DNA of 64,000 nucleotides, taken from positions 186,001 through 250,000 of the forward strand of contig NZ_JAQITD010000001.1 of NCBI RefSeq assembly GCF_028618555.1, given 5' to 3'. Position 1 is the first letter of the stretch, and each line of letters opens with the position of its first letter. Shown here one piece after another: positions 18,481 through 32,500 of this stretch. Source of the DNA: Bartonella sp. CM31XJBT. Lineage in GTDB: Bacteria > Pseudomonadota > Alphaproteobacteria > Rhizobiales > Rhizobiaceae. The translations under genes and the position numbers were made by a program. The notes beneath the pieces are model-generated. The model had not been told where the DNA came from. It saw only the letters and a list, made by a program, of their open reading frames with translations, and made no database searches.

Positions 18481-20067
18481 TTAGAAAAGATGAAAAAAGT
18501 AAAAAGTAAGAAAAGTGCAACAAAGTGCAATGATGAAAAGGCTATAACGACCATAACGGTTTCGATGACTTTGTTCCACAGCAAGTTGTTTGAGGGTAGT
18601 AGGAGAAAGATTAAAACCTGTTTTTCTCATTTGATTAAAATCTTCTTCTATCCGTTGGAAATTTTGAACCAATTGTGGTGTTTTGCGTGCCAGCGAAAGG
18701 AGAGCTTGTGCTCCTTCACTAAAGTCTTTGGCAACGCCTACGGGTCCTAAATTTTTACTAATCCATTCTTTGACAACGGGTTCAGAAGCTTTCCACATAT
18801 TAAAAGTGGGGTCTAATGTGCGGGCAACGCCTTCCACAACAACCATCGTTTTTTGCAACAATAAAAGTTCAGGTCGCGTTTGCATGTCAAATAATTCAGT
18901 GACTTCAAACAATAAAGTGAGCAATTTAGCCATGGAAATGCTTTGTGCTGATTGTCCGTGAATTGGTTCACCAATAGCGCGGTTGGCTTGCGCAAAGCTT
19001 TCAATATTATGGTGTGAAGGAACATAACCTGCCTCAAAATGGGCGCGTGCAACCCGATGGTAATCGCGGGTAATAAAGCCATAAAGGATTTCAGCAAGGA
19101 AATGCTTTTCTTTTTTACCAAGCCTTCCTGTAATGCCTAGGTCAACAGCAACAATACATCCTTTTTCATCTACAAATAAATTACCAGGATGCATATCGGC
19201 GTGAAAAAAACCATCACGCAATGTATGGCGAAGAAAAGATTGAATAAGCGTAATAGCGAGCGCCTTCAAATCAAAACCTGCTTCTTTAAGTTTGGAAGTT
19301 TCGGATATTCTTATACCATCAATCCATTCCATTGTAAGGACATTACGTCCTGTCCGTTCCCAGTCAATACGTGGAACCCGAAAGCCTGTATCATGTTGAA
19401 TATTTTCAGCCATTTCAGATATAGCTGCTGCTTCTAGGCGTAAATCCATTTCAAGCCGTGTTGTTTGTGCTAAAGTATCCACTACACAAACAGGACGAAG
19501 CCTTCGAGAGGCAGGGATATAGCGCTCTTGTAAATGAGCAATGAGATAGAATCCTCTAAGATCTTTAGAAAAACGTGCTCTGATATTGGGACGAATAACT
19601 TTTACAGCACATTTTGTCGTATGGCCAGTTTCATCACTGTATTCAGCTGGATGAACTTGAGCAATAGAAGCGGCGGCAATGGGGGGATAAAAATTTACGA
19701 ATAAATCATCAATAGAGCGACCAAGAGAACTTTCAATTTGAGCAATAGCGGCGGTACAAGAAAATGTTTGGACGCGATCTTGTAGTTGTGACAAATCTTT
19801 CGCAATATCATGGCCGACAATATCAGGCCTTGTTGCAAGAAATTGACCAAGTTTTATGTAAGAGGGTCCAAGCTTATTAATGGCATACGAAATATTTTCA
19901 GATCGCTGTTTCTTTTTTGTTTTGCGTCTTGCTAATGCGCCCGCTATACGATGACATAGCGCTGGAAATCCTTGAAGATCATCATGAGGAAGAGCACTTA
20001 AAACACCTTCACGTGTTAAAACCCATCCTGCACGCATCAATTGAAAGTAAGGGGAAATTTGCACCAT
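18481..20067 (-). CDS. ubiB: UbiB, atypical kinase for ubiquinone biosynthesis
   Basis: A 528-residue ABC1/ADCK-family ATPase needed for ubiquinone synthesis, probably by handling membrane-bound intermediates. The KxGQ motif (YIKLGQFLATRPDIVG), the alanine-rich loop (AAASIAQVHPAE), the catalytic HADMHPGNLFVD and the metal-binding VDLGITG are present. The C-terminus has a single hydrophobic segment (FIIALCCTFLTFYFFHLF) as expected. I chose ATG 20067, two bases after the ubiE stop and with GGAAAA upstream; an in-frame TTG at 20082 would overlap ubiE. Translational coupling with ubiE is likely. Confidence 0.95.
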   Translation of the reverse strand: MVQISPYFQLMRAGWVLTREGVLSALPHDDLQGFPALCHRIAGALARRKTKKKQRSENISYAINKLGPSYIKLGQFLATRPDIVGHDIAKDLSQLQDRVQTFSCTAAIAQIESSLGRSIDDLFVNFYPPIAAASIAQVHPAEYSDETGHTTKCAVKVIRPNIRARFSKDLRGFYLIAHLQERYIPASRRLRPVCVVDTLAQTTRLEMDLRLEAAAISEMAENIQHDTGFRVPRIDWERTGRNVLTMEWIDGIRISETSKLKEAGFDLKALAITLIQSFLRHTLRDGFFHADMHPGNLFVDEKGCIVAVDLGITGRLGKKEKHFLAEILYGFITRDYHRVARAHFEAGYVPSHHNIESFAQANRAIGEPIHGQSAQSISMAKLLTLLFEVTELFDMQTRPELLLLQKTMVVVEGVARTLDPTFNMWKASEPVVKEWISKNLGPVGVAKDFSEGAQALLSLARKTPQLVQNFQRIEEDFNQMRKTGFNLSPTTLKQLAVEQSHRNRYGRYSLFIIALCCTFLTFYFFHLF

Positions 20068-20069
20068 TT

Positions 20070-20852
20070 TTAAATTTTCCAACCTGAATGCAGCGCTGCA
20101 ATCGCACCGGTGAGATTGCGGTACGATACCCGCGAAAACCCCGCATGCTTGATCATATGGGCAAAATCATCTTGCTTAGGAAATTTGCGGATAGATTCAA
20201 CCAAATAACGATAAGCATCGCCATCATTTGCGATAAATTGACCCAGCGTAGGGATAGCATGGAAAGACCAAAGATCATAAATTTTATCGAGCCAAGGCAT
20301 CTCGACATTTGAAAATTCTAAACATAAGAAACGTCCACCGGGCTTTAAAACACGAAAAGCTTCTCTAAGAGCTTGATCAATATGAGGAACATTGCGAATT
20401 CCAAAAGCAATCGTGTAAGCGTCAAAGCTTTGATCTTCAAAAGGTAGATTTTCTGCATTGGCTTCAACAAAATCAATCAGAGGGGCAAGACCATTTTTTT
20501 GTGCGCGTTTTTTGCCAACGCTGAGCATTGAGCCATTAATATCAAGTACTGTAGCATGGGCTTTTTGGCGTGAAGCATTAAGAATACGAAAAGCAATATC
20601 ACCTGTACCGCCAGCGACATCAAGAACTTTCCAATGAGAAAGTGCTGGTGGGGAAAGCCAAGCAACCATGGAATTTTTCCACACACGGTGTAGCCCTAAG
20701 GATAAGATATCATTCATCTTGTCATAATTTTCAGCGACAGAATGAAACACACCATCCACCATGGATTGTTTTTGCGTTTCATCTACTCTTGTAAAACCAA
20801 AAGAGTGCTCCATGCCACCCTTGGTTCCTACACGTTCTGTTTCAATTGCCAT
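20070..20852 (-). CDS. ubiE: Demethylmenaquinone/2-polyprenyl-6-methoxy-benzoquinol methyltransferase UbiE
   Basis: A 260-residue class I SAM-dependent C-methyltransferase of the ubiquinone pathway. The SAM loop [16 protein letters not shown], the AFGIRNVPH segment, [11 protein letters not shown] and the C-terminal [14 protein letters not shown] are all characteristic of UbiE. AAGGAAGA lies eight bases before the ATG. It heads the ubiE-ubiB-coaBC run on the minus strand and follows gyrB by 118 bases. In many rhizobia this run lies near dnaA and mutM; neither is present here. Confidence 0.96.
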   Translation of the reverse strand: MAIETERVGTKGGMEHSFGFTRVDETQKQSMVDGVFHSVAENYDKMNDILSLGLHRVWKNSMVAWLSPPALSHWKVLDVAGGTGDIAFRILNASRQKAHATVLDINGSMLSVGKKRAQKNGLAPLIDFVEANAENLPFEDQSFDAYTIAFGIRNVPHIDQALREAFRVLKPGGRFLCLEFSNVEMPWLDKIYDLWSFHAIPTLGQFIANDGDAYRYLVESIRKFPKQDDFAHMIKHAGFSRVSYRNLTGAIAALHSGWKI

Positions 20853-20970
20853 GTATATGATCTTCCTTATTTTTCTTTTATCGTAAATGAAATAGAGAGG
20901 GAATGTTCAACTACGAAAAAACAACGTATAAAACTACGACATTTACACAGCCAAAAACAGAAGAGTACCT

Positions 20971-24707
<3,737 letters not shown>

Positions 24708-25613
24708 TTGAAAATAAAAAAATCTATATATGTAAAACATCTTCAATTGCGTTTACGGTATCTTTTATTCAATAATCCATACAATATTTTTATTCGTATT
24801 TTATTTGTAGCAGGGGGGGTTCTATTTTCCTCTTACGCAGAAGCTGAAAGGCTGCCTTCTTTTTTTGATTCGCATGAACACTTGGTACAACCTGATACAA
24901 CGGATATCTTTCGTTTGCGTTTTGTAACAACTTTTGATTTTCCTCCTTTTAATTTTATTGATCAAACGGGGCATCTTGCAGGTTATAATATCGATTTATT
25001 GCGCGCTATTTGTTCAAAATTAAAATTAGAGAAGCTTTGTGAAGTAGAAGTGATTCCTTGGAAAGAGCTTGTAGAACATGTTGAAAATGGTGATGCGGAA
25101 GTCATTATTGCGGGTTTAAAAGAAACAAGTAAAACCCAGCAAGATCTTGTTTTTACAAAGTCATATTTACGTTTTCCAGCGCGATTTGTTGCTTCTCGAC
25201 GTTTAAATCTCGATGAGCCAATAAGCGATCAATTGATACATTTAACCAGTGGTGTTTTGTCTAAAAGTGTTCACGAAAAACTCTTTCAACATTATTTTCC
25301 TAAAGCCAAATGGCAAGGATTTAAAAAGAGAGAAGAGCTCTATAAAGCGTTACAAGAGCGTAAAATTGACCTTATTTTTGATGATGGATTTGCTTTATCA
25401 TTATGGTTCAAAAAACAAAAATCTGTTGATTGCTGCCATTTTGTTGGGGGGGCATATATGGCGCCACAGTTATTGGGGCAAGGAATGCAGCTTGCTGTTG
25501 CAAAAAAGAATGAAAAATTGGTTGATATACTCAATTATGCGCTGAAATCACTAGAAGAAGATGGTAAACTTACAGAACTTTATTTGCGTTATTTTCCAAT
25601 AAGTTTTTATTGA
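24708..25613 (+). CDS. Periplasmic solute-binding protein, amino-acid type (family 3), orphan
   Basis: A 301-residue protein with an N-terminal membrane/signal segment (FIRILFVAGGVLFSSYAEA) and a family 3 fold: RFVTTFDFPPFNFID, then GHLAGYNIDLLRAI, typical of polar amino-acid binding proteins. I chose TTG 24708 because GGGGGAGAG lies five bases upstream; TTG 24687 has no such site. No permease or ATPase gene is nearby, so it is an orphan that may use a distant transporter or act in sensing. It runs head-on into comM with an 11-base gap. Ligand not predictable. Confidence 0.85.
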   Translation: MKIKKSIYVKHLQLRLRYLLFNNPYNIFIRILFVAGGVLFSSYAEAERLPSFFDSHEHLVQPDTTDIFRLRFVTTFDFPPFNFIDQTGHLAGYNIDLLRAICSKLKLEKLCEVEVIPWKELVEHVENGDAEVIIAGLKETSKTQQDLVFTKSYLRFPARFVASRRLNLDEPISDQLIHLTSGVLSKSVHEKLFQHYFPKAKWQGFKKREELYKALQERKIDLIFDDGFALSLWFKKQKSVDCCHFVGGAYMAPQLLGQGMQLAVAKKNEKLVDILNYALKSLEEDGKLTELYLRYFPISFY

Positions 25614-25624
25614 TGAATAGTTTT

Positions 25625-27157
25625 TTAATTAAGGGCTGTTAATCTTTCTGCGCCTAGTCGATAGGAAATAGCTTCTGCGAGATGATAGCGTGAAAGAGTA
25701 TCTGATCCGTCAAGATCAGCAATTGTGCGTGCAACTTTGAGAATGCGATGATAAGCGCGTGCAGAGAGGTGCATTTTTTCACTCACATCTCGTAAGAGTA
25801 TGGTCGCACTTTTATCAGGAATGGCAATCTGTTCTATAATTTTGGCAGGGCAATCGCCATTGGTACGAATATGATCAAACCCCATTGTTGAAAAACGTTT
25901 AGCTTGAATGGTACGGCATCGTGCGACGCGTTTGGCAACGTCGCAGCTTTTTTCTGATTGTTCTGGTTGCATAAGGTCCATAGCTGTCAAAGCAGGGACA
26001 TCAATCCGTAAATCAATTCGGTCAAGCAGAGGACCAGAAATACGGGACTGATAATCGATTTGACAGCGTATTCCTTTAGGGCAAACATGGTCTTTTTCGC
26101 CTGCCATACCACATCGGCAAGGATTCATTGCGGCAATGAGTTGGAAGCGAGCAGGATAGCTAATATGGTGATTAGCGCGGGCGATAACTGACTCCCCACT
26201 TTCTAAAGGTTGACGAAGAGAATCAAGAACCTGCGGAGAAAATTCAGGCAATTCATCAAGGAATAACACACCATTATGGGCAAGGGAGACCTCTCCCGGT
26301 CGTCCTTTAAGCCCCCCACCAATCATTGCGGCCATGGAAGCAGAATGATGTGGGGAACGAAAGGGGCAATGAAGTGAAATGGTATTATGAACCGTTTCTC
26401 CTGTAATAGAAGCAATCAGAGAGACATCTAAAAGCTCACGGCTATCAAGAGGTGGCAAAATGGAAGGTAAGCGTTGCGCTAACATAGATTTCCCAGCACC
26501 AGGGGGGCCTACAAACAAAAGGTTATGGCGTCCAGCAGCACAAACTTCTAAGGCACGTTTGGCTGTTTTTTGTCCTTTGATTTCGCAAAGATCTGGAAGT
26601 TCAGTTTCGATAGTATATTGGCGCGGTTGTGGACGTTTTTGAATTTGGGTTCCTTTGAAATGGTTGACTATAGTGAGCAGAGTCTCTGGAGCAAGAATAT
26701 TTATTTCTGCATTTGCCCATGCTGCGTCAGGTCCACATTGGAAGGGACAAATCAGCCCTTTATCGAGTGATAAAGCTGTCATGGCGGCTGGTAAAACACC
26801 ATTAACAGCGGTAAGTGAACCATCCAGTGATAATTCTCCTAAAATGATATAGTCTTGTGCTACTTCAGGAGGGAGGATTCCCATAGCAAGCATTAAGCCT
26901 ACGGCGATTGGCAAATCATAATGCGATCCCTCTTTAGGCAAATCAGCTGGTGCAAGATTAATCGTAATTCGTTTAGTAGGCATAGAAAGTCCACAAGCGT
27001 GGAGGGCTGCTTGTACACGTTCACGGCTTTCTGCAACTGCCTTATCAGCTAATCCAACAATAGCCATTCCTATTTTACCAGACGAAATCATAACCTGTAC
27101 ATCGACAGGGACTGCTTCTAGACCGCGAAAAGCAACAGTTGTAATACGTGCGATCAT
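25625..27157 (-). CDS. comM: YifB/ComM-family Mg-chelatase-like AAA ATPase
   Basis: A 510-residue AAA+ protein of the ComM group, a hexameric helicase that promotes branch migration during natural transformation in Vibrio and is widespread in other bacteria. The N-terminal Lon-protease-like domain (ISSGKIGMAIVGLADKAVAESRERV) is followed by Walker A GPPGAGKS (about residue 217), Walker B VLFLDELPEF, the sensor AAMNPCRCG with nearby cysteines, and the C-terminal LSARAYHRILKVARTIADL. No competence genes are nearby. It faces the binding-protein gene. Confidence 0.93.
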   Translation of the reverse strand: MIARITTVAFRGLEAVPVDVQVMISSGKIGMAIVGLADKAVAESRERVQAALHACGLSMPTKRITINLAPADLPKEGSHYDLPIAVGLMLAMGILPPEVAQDYIILGELSLDGSLTAVNGVLPAAMTALSLDKGLICPFQCGPDAAWANAEINILAPETLLTIVNHFKGTQIQKRPQPRQYTIETELPDLCEIKGQKTAKRALEVCAAGRHNLLFVGPPGAGKSMLAQRLPSILPPLDSRELLDVSLIASITGETVHNTISLHCPFRSPHHSASMAAMIGGGLKGRPGEVSLAHNGVLFLDELPEFSPQVLDSLRQPLESGESVIARANHHISYPARFQLIAAMNPCRCGMAGEKDHVCPKGIRCQIDYQSRISGPLLDRIDLRIDVPALTAMDLMQPEQSEKSCDVAKRVARCRTIQAKRFSTMGFDHIRTNGDCPAKIIEQIAIPDKSATILLRDVSEKMHLSARAYHRILKVARTIADLDGSDTLSRYHLAEAISYRLGAERLTALN

Positions 27158-27564
27158 TTATTTATTTTCCCCCTTTAGACTTGGTAGAGACAATCATATC
27201 TATTTATAAAAATCAAGAAGCATCTCTATGGTTTTTTTTATAGAGAGATCTATATACATGGGCAGTTTTTAGCGTTCTCATGGAAAGTCATTTGTACAAA
27301 TTTAACCATGATAATATGGGACGCAATAAAACATTTATAATAAGCTAAATAAATATGTTAAGAAAAAAAGAATGAGGCTGTTCGTGTTATACAACAGTGC
27401 AGAATTTTATGAAAATATAAGGGGAGGGTGACGTTATGTATCGCAGAGTGTTATTTGATGTGATAAAACGCGTAAAATGTGCAAAGTAATTATATTTACC
27501 TTTCTTATTTTTATATTATTTAAAGCGTAGTAGATGCAAAGTGTATTATAAGGTATCTGATTTT
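27158..27564. other. Spacer between divergent comM and tamA
   Basis: About 400 AT-rich bases between divergent genes. It must hold both promoters. No hairpin, repeat copy or small gene is supportable. Confidence 0.5.
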
Positions 27565-29529
27565 ATGGTATACCAGACAAGAATTTTGTTAAAATCAGGG
27601 ACTGTGCGCTGTGTCTTTATAGGCTTGTGTTTTTCTTTTTCTTTTCCACAGCCTCTTGCTGCATTTGATTTTTTCGGCATTCCTCTTTTTGGTAAAAAGA
27701 AAACAAATTCTCCTTCACATTATGCAAAAAGTACAGAGAGATTTTATAAAGTTGATGTTGTTGCACCGCCAGGTGCGCCATTAGAAGGTATAAAAATAGT
27801 TAAATCTGTTTCTTCTCTTGTTGCTGATAAAGAGAAAGCATCCGCCAGTTCTTCTGGTTTGCTAGCCAAGGCGCGTTCAGATTATCGAGCAATTCTTTCT
27901 GCTCTTTATGCTGATGGACGCTATGGTGGTGTTATTAGTATTAAAATTAATGGCTTAGAAGTCGCTGATTTAAGTCCGGTAACTCAACTTCCAGCACAAT
28001 CGAATATCGTTATTACAATTAATGCTGGTCCACAATATGTTTTTAGTATTGCCAATATTGATAAAGTAGCTCCGTTTGAAAAACGTAAAGCGCATAAAAT
28101 GCCCACAATTGAAGAATTGGGCTATAAAGTTGGGGCTATTGCTAAATCTGAAACCATTTTGAAAGCAGAAAAATGGGCGATAGAAGGATGGCGGCAACAA
28201 GGTTATGCTAAAGCTAAAATTATGAAGAGTGAAGTCGTGGCTGATCATGCTACATTGCGTGTTGAAGGACGGATTGTTGTTGGTCCTGGACAAAAGGCTC
28301 ATTATGGTCCTTTAAGTGTGCGTAATATAAGTAAGAAACCACGTGTAGATTCAGCTTATATCGCGTGGATGACTGGATTGAAACCAGGGCAGATATACGA
28401 TTCCGATGCGTTAGCTAAGGCAAATGAACGTCTTGCGCGCCTTGGTGTTTTTCGTGCTATCAATATACGTGAGGCTGATACTATTAATCTAGATGGTAGT
28501 TTACCGCTTATGCTTGTTGTACAAGAACGTAAACCGCGTCGTTTTGGTGTAGGCGGTAGCTATTCAACATTAGATGGTGCTGGTTTTGAGACTTATTGGA
28601 TGCATAACAATCTTTTGGGTCATGCAGAGACTCTTAAAATTGAAACAAAAATAAGTGGTGTTGGTAGCAATAAAAAGCAATCATATAATTTTAAAAATTT
28701 TGATTATCTTTTCGGTGGCACGTTTATAAAGCCTGGTGTACTCACGCCAGATACAGATCTCAGGTCAGAATTAAAAATACAACAAGATGTTTTAGAAAAT
28801 TATACGACAAAAGCCATCAAAGGAAAATTAGGTATTACGCATATTTTCAATGGTAATCTATCGGGACAGGCTGCTGTAGAAGTTTCAAATGGTTATTCAC
28901 GTGATATCTATTTTGGGAGCCGTAATTTTACAACAATCGGTTTCCCTAGCGGCTTGATTTACGATAGTCGTAATAATAAGTTTAATGCAACAAAAGGTTT
29001 ATATGGTGAAGTTTTCATTGAGCCTTTTTATGAGATGCGTTTTAGCAACTTTGTTGCAAAAGTAACAGCAGAAGGTCGTTCTTATTGGGCGTTGGATGAA
29101 GGGGATCGTTTTGTTGTTGCTGCGCGGGCAAAGCTTGGTACAATTCTTGGGAATGATACAGCACAAGTACCCGCAAATACGCTTTTTTTTGCTGGTGGTG
29201 GGGGCTCTGTTCGTGGTTATGCTTACCGTAATATTGGTATCAAAATAGAAAATGATGCGGTTGTTGGTGGACGGGCGCTTATTGAGGGATCGGCAGAATT
29301 GCGTGTTTCTTTAAATGATAAAATAGGGGTTGTCGGTTTTCTTGATGGAGGTTTAGTAGGGGAAAAGGCGAATTTTGATTTTTCTCAAAAAATTAAATGG
29401 GGAGCCGGTATAGGAGGACGTTATATGACGGGTCTTGGTCCTTTACGCGTTGATTTAGCCTTTCCTTTAAAGAGAGAGAAGGGTGACCCTCGCATTGGTT
29501 TTTATGTGGGTATAGGGCAAGCATTTTAA
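27565..29529 (+). CDS. tamA: TamA, outer-membrane BamA-like protein of the TAM system
   Basis: A 654-residue Omp85-family protein of the outer membrane. After a signal peptide (about residues 1-32, ending before FDFFG) come POTRA-like repeats (DYRAILSALYADGRYGGVISIKI; PGQIYDSDALAKANERLARLGVFRAI), then a beta-barrel domain with the VRGYAYRNIG segment, equivalent to the conserved VRGY/F lid-lock motif. I chose ATG 27565; GTG 27541 lacks a ribosome site. The stop overlaps the ATG of tamB by one base, so the two partners are cotranslated. TAM helps move certain proteins and lipids to the outer membrane. Confidence 0.93.
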   Translation: MVYQTRILLKSGTVRCVFIGLCFSFSFPQPLAAFDFFGIPLFGKKKTNSPSHYAKSTERFYKVDVVAPPGAPLEGIKIVKSVSSLVADKEKASASSSGLLAKARSDYRAILSALYADGRYGGVISIKINGLEVADLSPVTQLPAQSNIVITINAGPQYVFSIANIDKVAPFEKRKAHKMPTIEELGYKVGAIAKSETILKAEKWAIEGWRQQGYAKAKIMKSEVVADHATLRVEGRIVVGPGQKAHYGPLSVRNISKKPRVDSAYIAWMTGLKPGQIYDSDALAKANERLARLGVFRAINIREADTINLDGSLPLMLVVQERKPRRFGVGGSYSTLDGAGFETYWMHNNLLGHAETLKIETKISGVGSNKKQSYNFKNFDYLFGGTFIKPGVLTPDTDLRSELKIQQDVLENYTTKAIKGKLGITHIFNGNLSGQAAVEVSNGYSRDIYFGSRNFTTIGFPSGLIYDSRNNKFNATKGLYGEVFIEPFYEMRFSNFVAKVTAEGRSYWALDEGDRFVVAARAKLGTILGNDTAQVPANTLFFAGGGGSVRGYAYRNIGIKIENDAVVGGRALIEGSAELRVSLNDKIGVVGFLDGGLVGEKANFDFSQKIKWGAGIGGRYMTGLGPLRVDLAFPLKREKGDPRIGFYVGIGQAF

Positions 29530-32500
29530 TGAAAAAAGGTGTACGTTTATCAGCTTTCTTCTTTGTATTTTTGTTTTTTGGGGTGGGTGGTTTTGTTTTT
29601 GCGCAAAGAGGAGACATTCTTCCCTCTAGCGAAATGAAAACAGATGATCGCTCATGGTTTGTTTCTTTAATTGAACGAAAGCTTTCAGCGCCTAATCGTC
29701 AAGTTCGTTTACACAATATGCAAGGGACACTGTCTTCTCAAACATCAATTGATACTATTACTGTCAGTGATAAAAAAGGGGTTTGGCTTAAAATTACCAA
29801 TGCTAAAATGGATTGGAATCGTCTAGCATTGCTGAGAGGGCGGATGGATATTAACCAGCTTTCGGTAGAACAGGTTACATTTTTACGCAAACCGCAAGGC
29901 AATTCTTCTTTTGTTTCTTCCCTTGAAACGGGTAAGTTTTCTTTACCAAAATTGCCGCTTGCTCTTTCTATCAATACGCTTACTGCTCAACATGTGACAT
30001 TTGAACAGAATCTTTTTGGTTTTTCTGCTGATATGTCCTTAAAAGGCAATTTCACCTTGGCTAGTGGTAATTTTGATGTCGATATAGCGGCGCATCGTTT
30101 AGATGCACCGGGTTCTTTTTCTGTTCTCACCAAGATATCTGATAGTAATCGTACAGCTCAAATTGATATTTCTGCTAACGAACCACAAAATGGTATTTTG
30201 GCGAATATTTTTAACATTGAACAATGTCCAGCATTAAATCTCGTCCTGAAAGGTGATGGTACTTTTGATGATTTGGTTATCAAACTTTCTTTAGAGTCTG
30301 ATCATCATTCTATTGTAGATGGTAATGTTATTCTTGCAAGTGTTCCAGAAGGACAGAGTTTTTCTACGAAACTAGAGGGAACACTGAGCCCTTTAATACC
30401 TTCTCAATATCGTAGTCTCTTCGAATCTAATATAACATTAAAAGCAAAGGCAAGAAGAACAAAAGAAGGTGTGACACACCTTGATCAGATGGTTATTCAG
30501 AACAAAGCAATGAACGTTATAGCCAATGCTGAAATAACCGCCGATGGATTTTTGCGACGGCTTTTTGTTGATGGAAAAATGGCTCTTGATAACGAAAAGG
30601 ATTCTGTTCATTTACCTATATCAGACGTGCCAAAATCTGCGAATACTCTTGCTTTGAACATTGATTATGGTCGCGAAGGTCAACAATCTTGGAGTGGGCG
30701 GTTGGTTGTAAATCATTTAAGCAATAAAAATATTTATATTCGCGATGCAATTTTTGATATGGGAGGAGTAAGCGAAAATCTTGATAATGCAGCTTCTCGT
30801 CATGTTGGTGTTCAGGTTAAAGGGACGCTTCAAGGGGTTAAAAAGATTAAGGGAGCGTTAGTAGAAAATTTAAGCCAAGCGGTTCATGTGCATTTAGATA
30901 CGGATATTGTTTCGAACAAACCAATTTTGATTCATGATCTGAGTGTTACGGCTCAGGGTTTTTCTTCTTGGTTAAAAGGGACAATGGAGAATTTTGTTTT
31001 TAAAGGCGATCTCGGTTTAAAAGCTCAAACATTAACTCCTTTGGAAGTGTTCAGTAAACAATCACTTTCTGGTAGTGCAGATATTAAAGCCAAAGGAACG
31101 ATCAGTTTATTGAGTGGTATTTTTGATCTCCAATTATCAGGAATGGCTGACGATATGAAAATAGGCATGCAGTCTTTTGATCGTTTATTCAAAGGAAACA
31201 TCACTCTTTCAGGTGGTGTTACTCGAAATACGAGGGGTGTCATTTTTCGTCATTTTAATTTGAAAAATCAATATACAAACATAGAGGCTAATGGTTATTT
31301 TTCAGATGAAAGCGCTAAAATGGATCTATCTGCTCAAATATCTGATTTGTCCAAATTAGATCCAAAGATAAGCGGTGCGCTTACAATTCAAAGTACGGCG
31401 AGAGGGCGCAATAGCCATATAAAACTAAATACACGTGCCCATATTGCTGAAGCATTAATTGTAGGGAAGAAACTTCAAAACACAACACTTAACATAGATG
31501 CATTTGTAGATAATACAGCACCAATCACTTCTTTAACGGGGGTGGTAAAAGGTGAAGGGATTTTTGCTAAGAAACCTTTGCATTTATCGGCCTCTTTTGA
31601 AGATTCTCATAAAATTCGAAAACTTAAAAATATCGATATTAGAGGGGGAAGTGCAAAAATAACGGGTGATCTTTCTCAACAACTTGGCGGTTTTTTGAAA
31701 GGAGCGCTGCATATTGATGCCGATGATATTTCCGTACTTTCAGCGTTATTTTTGCAGGATGGTAGTGGAAAAGTAAAAGGAGATTTTATTTTTGATGAAC
31801 AAAATGGCAGACAAAAAACCAATGTGAAGGCGCATGTTAACCATTTGAATTTTTCCAAGAATAAAATAAAAAAATTGGCAATAGATGCTGACATATTCGA
31901 TCCTTTTGGCATGACTCAGTTTGAAGGAGTTATCAATGCAGAACATATTCAAACACCTTTGGTAATGGTCAATCGTTTAAATGCTCACGCTGATAGGAAT
32001 AATGGACAAACGGTTTTTACTGTCCAAGCGATGTTGCATGATACTCTCAATGCACGGCTTTCTGGTCGTTTAATGGTTGAGGAACTTCCAGAAAGTATAA
32101 AACGAGAAGTGCAAATTGAAACTGTGGACTTAAAACAACATACTTTTCATGCAACATTGCCGAAGCCATCCATAATTGCTTTTGATAAAGATGGAATGAC
32201 AATCAATGAATTAGGAATTGCAATAAATGGAGGCAACATCATCTTAGCAGGGAATATTCAAGATACCATGAATTTGCAACTTACAATGAATGCGCTTCCT
32301 GCTGCTTTAGTCAATCTGTGGAAATCTGATCTTGGAGCAGCAGGGAGTGTAACAGGGCAGGTTATGATTCGTGGTCATTTAAAAAAACCTAATATAACTT
32401 ACGATATAAAAGGTGAGGGACTGACAACCGTTGCTTTTCAAGATAAAAAAATTATGCCTTTTTCTCTTTCTGCTACGGGGAACACTGTAGATCAAAATCT

